Positions 38,155-52,200 of a stretch of DNA of 64,000 nucleotides are shown piece after piece (the first letter of the stretch is position 1; every line of letters starts with the position of its first letter). Below the pieces are notes generated by a model. That model searched no databases and was not told the DNA's origin. It was given only the letters and a program-made list of their open reading frames with translations. A program made the translations under genes and the position numbers. Location: contig NC_081153.1 of the NCBI RefSeq assembly GCF_958295425.1, forward strand, positions 11,929,001-11,993,000. Reading direction: 5' to 3'. This DNA is from Solea solea. Lineage: Eukaryota; Chordata; Actinopteri; Pleuronectiformes; Soleidae.

Positions 38155-39263
38155 CTGTAAGGAAACAAGCTACGTTAAAACTCAGTGATTTGTTGTAGCT
38201 TGCGATAGTCTTATCTTAGCTTCCTGTGGAGAGAAAACACCACTTATTTTCACTTCAATTTATTTTCATAACGAAAGAACCACCAATAAGTCAATTGTTT
38301 CAATGCAGGAGTTGTGATGTAAAGTAAAAACAGCCTAGTTGACATTTAATACTTTCAGGACTCAAAAGTCCAAACATTTGGCGCTGATGCAGCATTAATG
38401 GGAACAAAGGGGCAAAGGAAGGGAATTTTGCTTGCAAAGGCAATTTTTTTTGGCCCCAAACAACTTAATTTGGACTCAGGGACCAAAGTTACAAACAATG
38501 GGCAAGCGTTTTCTGGCACACTACAGGCAGAAATGCAGCCAGCTCTATACACATTCATTGTATTTACATGACGTGTATATCTAAAGGGCTTCAGTGACTA
38601 AAGACACGATTTCACTGACCTCACGTGGATCCCATAGAAACAAAGAGCAGGGGTTATGCAATTAGTGATCACACTGTATTCCTCAAGCAGCATATACCTT
38701 TAGAGATTATACCATGTAATGTGATGACGTACAGATAGTACAGACTGTCTTTGCACATGACGCTGTTGATTGTTTATGGCTACAACACTGTACAGTGACG
38801 AACAAAGTCTTTGGGTTTAAGGAAAATCACTTGTTCCACATAATATCCAAGATGGGGAACTGCATTATTTACTTGTGTTAGATATTGTGATATTGGGACT
38901 GCAATTACAACCAGTTAAAACACTTTATGTGATTTATGATCCTAAAAGCACAGCTAAAACAAAGTGCTCATGTCAGCAGCAGTGATGAAAAAATAACTAT
39001 GTAGGAGTGCTGAGTATCACAACTACACCGAACAGCTATACATTCATGTAAACTACACAAAAACAACACAATCTACAGCCAATGCCAATGATTTAAAAAC
39101 AAATTGATGTAGGTAACTAAGATTCACAGGAAAAACTTCAGAAGCAAAACAGCTTTTACATGAGATACATGTTTGTTAATCATAAAAAAAAAAAAAATAA
39201 TAATAATAACTATAACAGTGTCAAAAACATTACAAATACCAACCAATGTCATTATTTTCCTAC

Positions 39264-39360
39264 CTTTTCCTCTTTGGGCTTCCTAAGCAGTGATCGGGTT
39301 GCAGCGTAGCAGCTTCGAGCTCAGCTCTGTCTGAACTGATTGTTACTGCCGATTATATAA
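39264..39360 (-). promoter_or_regulatory. snx10: Probable snx10 core promoter and non-coding exon 1
   Basis: A minus-strand TATA-like TTATATAA lies at 39353-39360. About 30 bases downstream a transcript could start near 39325, giving a short non-coding exon that ends at a consensus donor AAAAG|GTAGGA at 39264/39263. A (CTG)n run lies just upstream. The link to the coding exon at 38154 is inferred from position and splice signals only. Confidence 0.5.
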
Positions 39361-41929
39361 CACTGCTGCTGCTGCTGCTGCTGTAACGACCCAGTGTGAA
39401 CTCTGCCTCGAGGCTTGTCCACGACTCCTTTTGCCCCGGGCAGGAAACAAACGGGGTAATAAAATACACTTTTGCAAAACAATAATTATAAAAAAGACTT
39501 AAAAAACAAAAGCGCAGACAGAAAAGGGTCCAAATACCCCGCTTGAGAGAAACGTGGTGTGTGTGTGTGCAGCCTCCACGCGCACCGGTCACTAATCAGT
39601 TTAAATGGTTTCACCTGGTGGGAGGAGGTCATGTGATGGAGAAGAGGTGGAGGGGTAAAATAACATTTAAACTGAAAAAATAGTCAGTAACACATACATG
39701 CTAATGCTAGTTTAGGTCAACAAAAATGTAAAGCAGTCACTTTCCCTTAAAGCAAAAGAACTAAAACACCCTCGCTCATTTAATACACATTCTGTGGCGT
39801 GGTGTTTCTATTTTCATAAATTAAGTGTCAGAATACGTTGCATAAATGAATTTCACAGTTTGGTATTGCTTTAACAGACCATTGAAAGACAAAGAATGTT
39901 CCTCTTACAGAGAACATTATGCAATGACAAACACCCTACAAACATCACCACATAATTGTATACTTAAAACAATGTAGATTTTGAATTTAAAGTTACCAAA
40001 CTGTCAGATGGAGCACGCATTACTGCACTGGTCAGTGTTATTATCAACGACATTTACAAAAATACTTCTTACCTATATAGAATTAAGGAGATTCTATCCA
40101 AGCCAAGGAGTGGAGGGTTAAATAAATATTGTTACTTAGACTTTACCATTACTGTAGTGCATATATTCCTCTACAGGAGGTAAAAGTACTAAGGAGGGCA
40201 AAGGTTTGCTCATTTGAATATAAAGGTTGTTTTTTTTATCATCAGTGAAATCACCAGATAAAGTTCCCTAATTTAAATACAGTAATGATTAGCTATAAGA
40301 ACAACTTTCATTAACGACCGTCGTCTCAAGACTCCTTGAGCTTGTTGAATTAAAGAGAATTTAATGTTGAGGAGGTTTGTGGGGCCACCTTTTTCTACTC
40401 AGACAGAGTTCACGTGGATGTATATGTGAACATTTGTGCCAGTGATGAATTCCCCGAGGGTGTTTTTAAGGACACACGTTCATTAGGTATAAAAACCACC
40501 CACTTCTAATCAGGTGATCCCCGAGTCAAATTTAATGTTTCTGCCACACATAATTAATCTTCCCCAGGGTGTTCTTAATATATCACCTTTGTCACAACGT
40601 GAGGTCAGTGATCTTGTCCTTTTGACCACTGGATTCTCATCAGTTCATCCTTCAGTCCAACTGGTTGCTTGTAGAGTTTCCGTCCACCAAAAACATGATT
40701 CCTCCGGTCACTGGGTGTCACAAGGCGACCCTTGTATACCAGACACTGTAATACAAAATCATTTGTAAACTGCAGAATTGTACATTGTGGCTATGCTGTT
40801 ATTACGAGGAGCAAACTCAAATATATTTTATGAAATGTTATAAATGTCAATTTAAAAGTCTTGAATAACTTCTGTTATTGAACATACTATTTCTGGGTGA
40901 GAGGTATAACCTTGTGCTGACACCCCAAGAGAAGATTTGCATACCAGTGCTGACTGAACTGCACTGATTAGAAGTTTGATTCAATCAAGATCATTTGATG
41001 CCATTTAAGGTGTCACATAGAATGTCTTTTCCTTAGAAAACATGTCTAAAGGAAACCATACGCTGCTGCTTCTGTGTCTCGGCAATCACAAACTTAATGC
41101 TTTTTATGAATGCCACATGGCCCAGGTGACTGTGGCGCTGTTGTTACAAACAGAATGACGTGAATTCATCTGTCAATGGGATAACATTTGCTGCTATTTT
41201 TTGCACTTAAACATGTCAGGCGAACATATTTATTAGTCATTTCAGAATTGTTTGAGGAATTTCATTGTAATTTTCCATCTGAAAATAAACTTAGATTCTG
41301 GATCCAAGACACTAAAAGGTAGTTAACATAGAAATATTATCATTGTATAAAGGTCTGGAATCCATATCTACAATCCTGTCATCTCTCAAACAACACTTTC
41401 TCCCTGATCACACAATGCAGTGACCTAACCTCGCTTTCCTTGGCAGCTGTACTACCATTTTGTAAATTGTAATTACTTACACTACTCATTTCTGGAAGTA
41501 ATAATATATTACTGCCCAAAACTAATCCCTGCTATTACAAAATGTTTCACATTGATTGATGCTTTATTGCTTTATTCAAAAATGCCACTTCGGGAAAAAC
41601 AAAACAATCACAACAGTCCAATATTTAAAATCTTACACGTGAAGCATAAATTTAGACACACTGTCAAAACTAACCTCACAATTGACCTTTATGGACGAAG
41701 AACACATAATCCATGACGGATCATGTCAGATGTTCCCTGGGCATGTGAGGGATCAGCTGAGAAAAAACAAGTTTCAACTGTGGAAATAGGAAACAATGAC
41801 TTGAAAGCTCTAATTTGCATACAAACAAGGTTTACAGCTAAATCTAAACATGTATTAATGTTTCCAATTTTAATACACATTTTCTTGAAACCATAAAAAC
41901 TAAGCTGTGGAATTTGGTCACATAAAACC
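39361..41929. other. Intergenic between cbx3 and snx10
   Basis: AT-rich, with no supported gene on either strand. The 84-codon frame at 40514-40768 shows no family resemblance or splice context. Confidence 0.6.
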
Positions 41930-42402
41930 TTTATTAGAACTTCAAATAATATTTACAAACAAAGTTTACAAAATGCACATTTAGAAAACAAACAATTTGT
42001 ACTAGTATAGAAAAAAAAAAGAAAAAAAAATGTTGAGCTGTAATGGTGGTGATTGACAGTTTAACAGACTAAGAGTTGAATGTACAAAATCTGACCAGGT
42101 ATGCCTTACAGGTCTTGATGGGAGTGGTTTCTAAGCTGCCATCACCTAAACAATTCTAACAGCACAAGCTTCAATCATGGTACAGTTCCACACCACCGCC
42201 ACCACCCGTTTTCTCACAATCTGTTCAGCTAGTGCGTGCAACAACATAGCTCTCCTCTACTTCTGTACATTTCAAGTCGTGAAACATCTTCAAAAATAAC
42301 CAAGCAAGCTAAAACTACAAAAGGCATGCCAGAGAAGAAACTTCACTCCTGAGGAAAAGGTCCTAAGTGGTGCAAAGGACTCATAGGGGTCATAGGAAGG
42401 TA
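41930..42402 (-). terminator. cbx3: cbx3 3' untranslated region with polyadenylation signal
   Basis: Minus-strand AATAAA sits at 41930-41935, about 470 bases after the cbx3 stop. The stretch is non-coding with a T-rich run on the minus strand (about 42009-42029). Confidence 0.55.
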
Positions 42403-45003
<2,601 letters not shown>

Positions 45004-45120
45004 TATGCGACTTCCACCACACACGTCCTCTTGTAAGACAAGGCTGCCGTCGTTCGGTTAACTGGTTCAAACTTTAACTAACTGATGCAAAAAAAAAAAA
45101 TTGCACAACACAGATCCTTA
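45004..45120 (-). promoter_or_regulatory. cbx3: cbx3 5' end and promoter region
   Basis: The exon with the upstream ATG ends at a consensus donor AGA|GTGAGT (44991/44990). The transcription start lies somewhere above 45003; no TATA box is evident. In mammals CBX3 shares a divergent CpG-island promoter with HNRNPA2B1; here no hnrnpa2b1 coding sequence follows on the plus strand. Confidence 0.4.
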
Positions 45121-45564
45121 CCACGCGGTCTGCCTCCTCTTTATCTCTCGTATGCAGGTCCAGGGGACGGGCGCGAAAACTTCGGCTATATTCTTGAGTC
45201 CCCTACGGAAGCCCGGAGGAAAACGCGCTTCGTTGTATATGCCGTGCTTATGGTATGTAGTCCTTGGAGAAGACTCAAGGCCAGATTTAAAATCTCACGC
45301 TTTCCATAGCACGAATTTTATATTGTACCAGAACATATTAATGAGCATCTGACATAAATGCATGACTTTTAAAAACAGAATAACTGAAACGTTCTTTGCT
45401 GCTGTAACAATGTAAATTCGCCCACTGGTGGACAAATAAAAGACTATCTTATCTCATCTTGAACATGTAAAACACCCAAACACAGATCTGGGTGTCTCAC
45501 TGGGTTTGAGATGGGAAGGTACCCAAGCCAAAGTAGTGGCACAAGAGAGACACAATTGAATAAC
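45121..45564. other. Short intergenic gap between cbx3 and nfe2l3
   Basis: Only about 450 bases separate the cbx3 promoter from the nfe2l3 polyadenylation signal. Two overlapping short plus-strand frames (45085-45352) resemble no known protein. No hnrnpa2b1 remnant was seen. Confidence 0.55.
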
Positions 45565-46850
45565 TTTATTTATTTTCAAATCAGAAAGAACACCTGCAAA
45601 AAAAATGTTCCCTACGCTTGTATAGAAACAGTAAACTTTTGGTCAAACCGTAGATTTTAATACACATTTGTTAGGGACTGGGAGGAAAATTATTGGAGCC
45701 ACATTATTAACAACTTCATGCAAGCAACTTCCCCCATTTCATTCACTCAATCTGCTTACTGTATAAAGCAATGTGTCTGTGGCAACTTCTACTAAATGCT
45801 TAAAGTCTCAGATAATCTCAAATACATAAAAAGAAACATTCAAACCTTATTAAATAGAATTGGTGATTGTATTTTTTTTTTCTTTTTCAGGAACAATGTG
45901 GTTTAGGTCAATTGAGGGCCATTTTAAAAACGAGAGATTCATTAGCAAGAGTGCAACTTAGCTCCCCTACAAAAGGGTCAGTTCTATTTGAGCCAAATCT
46001 ATTAACTAAGGCAAGAGGTAGAATATAATCTTGTCAGAACTCGTAATACTTTACTTATGGGTTAATTACTCAATGTTAAATTTAAACATTAAATGGTTGC
46101 CTTGTAAATATTGTTAGTTATGTGCATGTATATACACACAACAACCAAAATCAAATGCAAATGAAGGCTATTGTCAATTCAATCATTGGCATACCAAACT
46201 TTAAAGAAAGGAACAAACCGTCACACTACATGCCCTCAAAAATGAGAAAAAATATGTAAACTTTACTTTATGTCACAATAATCTTAGAACTTTGAGATAA
46301 AGTTTCCATTGTGAAAAAAAGATACTGCCATTGACAGCTGTGTGGTTCATATAAGCATTTCAGGACCTCAAAAACTTAAATAAATACAAATCACACTTCC
46401 TAAACTGATTACCTTGAGAAGTGAGATAACGTGGAAAAAAAACAACAACAGATCCTCCTCCTAGATTTCTATTTAGTAACTGACACAATGCTGGCCGATG
46501 ATGTTACATTTTAGATGCGAGTGTCTAAAAGTAGAAACAAAAAAACACAATGGTTTTAATGTTTAGCAGGCACAAAAAGAGACTGTCAGCATTGCCAGCA
46601 GCTTAGTTGTTCCCTTCAATCACCTTTGGTGAGTAAAGCATGTCCAGTGTCTGAGCTACATTTTCCCCATGAGATGTTTTATTTACAGAGATTTTTTTTT
46701 GCACCTTTTGCCCCTTAGGCTCCCAACAGTGGTGAATCCACACCCACTTTTAATAAAAGGAGATCCCAAAACTGGAGTAAGGCAAAGAAGTTCAGAAACC
46801 TCCAAAAAAAAAAAATCTCGAAATTTTAAGTCTTAGCTGGCAATACAGCA
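45565..46850 (-). terminator. nfe2l3: nfe2l3 3' untranslated region with tandem polyadenylation signals
   Basis: Overlapping minus-strand AATAAA copies lie at 45565-45570 and 45569-45574, about 1.28 kb after the stop codon. The interval is AT-rich with no open frame of note. Confidence 0.6.
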
Positions 46851-49800
46851 TCACTGCCTTTTGTCCTTCTTCCTCTTGTCTGTTTTGTTGCCAGCTGAGG
46901 TGGTGACAGTAGGTCTTCTTAATGGCTGAACTGCTACTCTACCGTTAGCCCCGCACTGCAGGGTGAATCTTTCTGGATTCAGAGGCTGTCCTGAACCATC
47001 TCTCAGTCGCGCCAGAACGTCTCTGGTCAGCTGCTTAATCTGTTGGCTCACAGCACCCATAGTCTTAGCTGTAACCTGCTTGTCCCTTAGCAGCCTGTCT
47101 CTTTGAGCTTGCAGCATTTCCACCTCCTCCTGGAGTCCTGTAATGGCATCTAATTTGCGCTTGCGGCAATTTTGTGCCGCCAATTTATTTTTCCCCCGCC
47201 TGCGGATGTCCCTGAGGAGGTTCACCTGTTCAGGAGAGAAGCCATGACCATCAAGAACCTCAAGAAACTCCTCTACAGGCATGTTGACAATCTGCAGAAC
47301 AGAGAATGGGATGTACATGGCACGGGCACGCAGCTCATCGCGACTCATATCCCGGTCATCTAGCGTTTGCTCATCGCTGTCGCTAAGAGGCTCCTCTTTG
47401 ATGCCTTTGTGGTGCAGTGTGACTGCAGGCTGGTTCAGGAAAGCAGTTGATGAATAGCTGTGGTCATGCCACACACTCTCACTCAGATCAAAAGGTGACC
47501 ATGCTGTCGTGTAGCCTGCAATGCCTTTTGAAGGGACTAGATCCGCATCACTACTGTAACCAGTTGCTCCACACTCATCCTCACAGTATGAGCTGGATGA
47601 TGATGATGACATTTCAGATGACCCTGAACAAGAGAAGAGATAATGATTGTGTTGTATGTATGTATAACAACTGTATGCAAGTATGAATTGATGCAATCTA
47701 CAAGTATTTTATGAGATTTTAACCAACCTGGGGAAATTGGGCCTCCAGAGCTGCTCTCCAAGGAGAGACCAGAGTCCGAGTCCAGGTCCTCAAGAGCATG
47801 TGGGGCTATGTTCCCAAAACTGCTCATTAGTTGAGAGTCCATGGAGTCTAGGCCTTCTAAACCTAGCTGATTGATCTGGTCAAACACTGCCTCATCCAGA
47901 CATCCACCCAGTGCACTATGAGATGACTCATTTTCAGTTAAATTACATACTGAAGCAAATGGCAGAGCAGCCAGGCCCAGGGCCATCCCTGGTGAGACGT
48001 CGGAGTGGGAGGAGCCTATTGATTCCAGTCGGAATAGTGTTCCTTGTTGGGTGACTAGCCTGGCCTCTCCTCTTTCTGATGCCACACCAGACACCCCAGC
48101 AGAGGTGACCATAGCATCATGCAGACTGACATTCTGGCTGATTGCGCTTGTGATGTCTGTATCCGCAACAAGGGAGTCCAAGTCCTGAGAATGAGACGTA
48201 CAGTTTAGCTACGCAAAAACAGCACATGGAACACCATGAGACACTACTGCCATTCAAATTTAGCTTCTAAAAACATTTGCATGGAAGAGAGAGCTGTAGA
48301 CATGACAAGTCAATGTTGATTCACCAAATGTACGTTGAATGAGCTACTGACATGCCTAGAAAAACAAGTGTCAGAGCAGAAGCACGTCATAACAACATCG
48401 TTTAAAATAAATGTGGCCGCAAAAGAGACTACATGTGAATGGAACCATAGAACATCTAAATTACTGTAAGATGTGACAAACACGAACAGCAAACTTACAT
48501 CAAGGTCGGTGACAGACAGAGAGAGCAAATTGCTCCAGTGCTGGTCGATATCAATAGGAGGAGGATGGTGGATAACTGGGTTGGACAGCGCAGTGATGTC
48601 TTCAAAAAGACTCTGAAACAAAACACAAAATTCACAGCATTTGTTAGCAACAAGTATCAGAGACTGACGCAATACTAAATAATATAATTATGTGCTTTTT
48701 ATTATTGAATTTAAGAGGCTAAAAAAGCAGTCTGTGCAAGATGGTAATTATGTGGTTTACCTAATCATAAAGTGCACTGGGATCAGACTGGTTCAAGGTG
48801 TGATACAGTCATGTGAGACTGAACCTCTGGTATAACAATTTTCAGCAGTGTCACAACAACTTTTCAACGCTACAAAGCACCTGACGAAGGGAGCTGTGAC
48901 AAACAGGATCATACCTCTTGTTCCAGTGTGGAACTGTGAGTGTGCTGAGTGATTGGAGCAGGTTCTTCCTCCTCTTTAACTTTAACATCATTTTCCTGAC
49001 AGGAAAAAACAAAACAAATCAGACAGTTTGTTAGTCAACACACAAAAGACCCTGAATTACAGTTCATTTTTGACTCACTGACCAAAGTCTAGCCATTCCG
49101 AATATATCAAACAATGATTAGTGTTCTATTAAAACAAAGTAATTTTAACCACAGAAGGAAGTGAACTCAAATTAACAAAAGGTCAAAAAAAAATACCTTT
49201 GGGACAAATTAGAAATATAGGAGTTGGTGCATTTACATAGAAAATGAAAGTAGGTACATTTCCATGCACAGCTAAGTCGAGCTATGGTTATATTTTGACT
49301 ATGCTGTTCAACTGGACTACAGCCATTGTCCTTGTTTACAAGCAGTGGTGGAAATTTGATTTATTGACTTTAGTGTGCCCACCTCTACTCAACTAGGTGG
49401 TCAAATGCCCATGACCAGCTTGTTAGTATGAGGCAGTTTCCAGATTACCATGTGGCTGTCAGCACATCAATGACTCGTCCAAGTCTTCCTCACTATCCTG
49501 TCTATTAACTTTAGAATATGCAAATGTTCAAGTGTACAATCCACCTCCTCCTTAGGCCAAAAATGTGCCGGCCTGAACTTTGGGATTGTCTTATTCTTCT
49601 TTGCATTGGCTTCTTCAATTATTTCCTGGTATTACCTGTGTGTAGGAACTGTAGCACATGCACAGAACCCCTGGGCCAGCTTTAGTCTCAAGGATTGTAA
49701 ACAAGGACAATGGCTGTAGTCCAGTTGAACAGCAACTGGACTACAGCCATTGTCCTTGTTTACAAGCAGTGGTGGAAATTTGATTTATTGACTTTAGTGT

Positions 49801-51954
49801 GCCCACCTCTACTCAACTAGGTGGTCAAATGCCCATGACCAGCTTGTTAGTATGAGGCAGTTTCCAGATTACCATGTGGCTGTCAGCACATCAATGACTC
49901 GTCCAAGTCTTCCTCACTATCCTGTCTATTAACTTTAGAATATGCAAATGTTCAAGTGTACAATCCACCTCCTCCTTAGGCCAAAAATGTGCCGGCCTGA
50001 ACTTTGGGATTGTCTTATTCTTCTTTGCATTGGCTTCTTCAATTATTTCCTGGTATTACCTGTGTGTAGGAACTGTAGCACATGCACAGAACCCCTGGGC
50101 CAGCTTTAGTCTCAAGGATTTGACTGTAGGTATACATGCAGTAATAGCTCAACTCCCACTCGGATTCTCTCAGAGTCTCAAGAGTGTTCACTTTTAGAAA
50201 GTCAGACTGACTTCAGTTTACCGGTTTTAGTTGGACTAATACATTTTTTTTTTCTTTACTTTTATTTGGTATATGATAAATGAGGCTATACCTCTTAAAA
50301 GATTACTCAATTCAATACTGATACATACAGTGCAACATAATGTTGGTCACCAGCAGTCTGCCACAAAAACATTATAATTCATTTGAAAGGAAAATGACTG
50401 CTGGATCAATTTTGAAACATAAATGTGAGTTGCAAAATATACACCACACGAGTACAGTTCTGTTTAAGCTCTGTCTGAGCATGTTGAATCTGACTGGAGC
50501 AGCTTCAGCTGGCCCACTAAATGGAGACAAACTGTTTTTCCCTGTCAAATATCATAGCTCAATTCCACCCACACAATTACAAGCATTTTAGTAGTCACTC
50601 AATTTACAAAGTAGGGGTAAAGAATAAAAGTTGTTAAGATCATGGTATCAATGTGAACAAAAACCCTCGGAGAGGCCAGTGTTCAAATATGGACTATCAC
50701 TTTTGTGTCAGCAACGAGGGTGTGGATCTAGGCTTTGCCTTTCTACCTCTCTAAGCTCACAGCTGGCAGTTGAGGCTGAAGAGAGGAGATACAGTTACAC
50801 AATTGTCTTCAACAACTGCCACCACGCAGCTGTTTATACCCCCGAGCAAGAAAAACTGGATTATTACTCGAACTGAACATAAACGTCTGGATGTGATTAG
50901 AGACTTAAAAACACAAAATGGCTGTCACACAGAATGCAGTTACAATAAATGTGCAGACATTTACACAACATAATGTGCACATATGTTCCAATTTACAATC
51001 AAAATATGTGGGTTAAGTGAGGTATTTAAGTGCTAGTGTGGGGCAACTCAAAAACATTGGTCTCTTCACTTAAGCCTCCATTGTTTAATGTGACAGGTGC
51101 CGCAGACAGCTAAGCACTTCATGCTGAGACACAGGACATGAAGGCAATCATACAAATGTGAAAGTAAATGCACATTGTATGTGCTATCACGCTGTTCATC
51201 AGGAAATGCGACAACATAATTAACTGTTTGTTGGAAAGACACCATATTATTATGCAACCTGGGCTGTTGTGGCTAGCTAGCTAGTGATAACATTAGCTGT
51301 TCGTGTAATCACTGGGGAAGTTGGAATTCTGATTTATCCATTTGTTTATCAGTCATTTTACGTGGATTAATGCAGTCTGTTTAACTTTATATTTCACTCC
51401 GTATACACTCACACACTTGCCTCTTTAAGAAACACACAGGCTCCAGCGCTACAGGGCCCATGTCCGAGTTCATGAGTAGTTTGGTACACCTCTTGGCCAG
51501 GGTCAGGCAGGTGTTCACGGTCATCCCCGACGCCATCCCCGGGGCTTTGTAACCCTGAACTGCTGCTGCTACTGTTACTGTTGTTGTTGTTGTTGTTTGT
51601 TGAAGGCCCACAGTCAGCCTGGTCAGCGGCAGATACTTGGTGAACCAGCCATGCGCTCAACTGTGTGGGGAACCGGGGAGAGCCAAGTGTCCTCACCTCG
51701 TCTAGCAGCCGACGGCTTGCAAAGAAATAGTCCAACTCGGGACATTTGGGGTGCACACTATATCCGTCAAGAGTGTCTCTCAAATTATGAAAGGGTGTCT
51801 GGGTGTAGGCTGAGCTAGGACCCAAGTTAATTTCAATCAATGGTGAGTAGTAGCCGCTTAAGTAGCTGTCGATGTCCACACGCACTCCAATCAAACTCAG
51901 TAAGATAGTTAACTGAATAAGGCCTTCTGTGAAATATTTTTTAGCCTTTTGCAT
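46851..51954 (-). CDS. nfe2l3: CNC-bZIP transcription factor NFE2L3 (Nrf3), complete five-exon coding region
   Basis: Exons (minus): 51954-51415, 48995-48915, 48612-48499, 48184-47728 and 47623-46851, joining to 654 residues (human NFE2L3 has 694). Residues about 11-27 (GLIQLTILLSLIGVRV) are the hydrophobic ER-targeting segment of NFE2L1 and NFE2L3. A conserved block follows to about 107 (LGPSSAYTQT, AWLVH), then N- and S-runs (119-133). ISQNVSLHDA (about 260-269) recalls human NFE2L3. DSGLS (382-386) is a beta-TrCP-type degron and IKEE (472-475) a sumoylation-type site. The CNC domain is about 490-538, the basic region KNKLAAQNCRKRK about 542-554, then the zipper. The Keap1-type ETGE and the NFE2L1 DIDLG motifs are absent, favouring NFE2L3. 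Such factors bind antioxidant-type elements with small Mafs after release from the ER. The exon 1 donor (AGT|GTGTGAG) was chosen because it alone keeps phase. Confidence 0.9.
49302..50120. repeat. Tandem 388-bp duplication with inverted junction, in nfe2l3 intron 1
   Basis: Positions 49309-49696 and 49733-50120 read as identical copies, offset 424 bases. The 36 bases between them are the reverse complement of 49304-49339. As a result the first copy has perfect 39-bp inverted ends (49302-49340 and 49696-49734). The junction 49696-49764 is itself a perfect inverted repeat with 32-bp arms and a 5-base spacer. The second copy lacks the right inverted end. No coding potential. It may be a short inverted-repeat element duplicated by template switching, or an assembly artefact. 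Confidence 0.85.
50121..51414. other. Remainder of nfe2l3 intron 1
   Basis: Intronic, AT-rich. A T-run lies at about 50243-50252. Motifs GTCAGACTGAC and GTTGGACTAATAC near 50200-50240 resemble the ends of the candidate MITE at 3183-3619. Small plus-strand frames (50340-50973) have no support. Confidence 0.5.
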
Positions 51955-52200
51955 TTTCCAAATGCTTTCGGAAATGCGGATAGTCGTGAAATCCTGACCA
52001 AACAGTTCCTCTTTCCCTCACTGGACAAAGGAAAAGCCGAACAAAAGAGCACGCCTTCCCCTGTCAGACAAAGAGGTCCGCCTGTACCGGCGAAATGCTT
52101 AGATAGCTATGCTAGCGCTTAGCAGTTAGCTACCGGCTTTAATTACCCATTAACGGAAACCTCTTGACGCAAACATGACGAACACGTTGCCCTTGAGTCC
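51955..52200 (-). promoter_or_regulatory. nfe2l3: nfe2l3 5' untranslated region and proximal promoter
   Basis: The region just upstream of the ATG has more CpG than its surroundings and a pyrimidine-rich stretch, with no TATA box seen. The transcription start is not fixed. No divergent gene is recognised on the plus strand. Confidence 0.4.

Noticed and set aside
45004..46850. Hidden hnrnpa2b1 gene, expected from human order
   Set aside because: No RRM or glycine-rich coding reading on either strand; most of the interval is accounted for by the cbx3 promoter and the nfe2l3 3' untranslated region.
46851..51954. Assignment as nfe2l1 (Nrf1)
   Set aside because: The N-terminal ER segment is shared, but the DIDLG and ETGE motifs of NFE2L1 are missing, the length fits NFE2L3, and the neighbours are cbx3 and snx10, not cbx1 and snx11.
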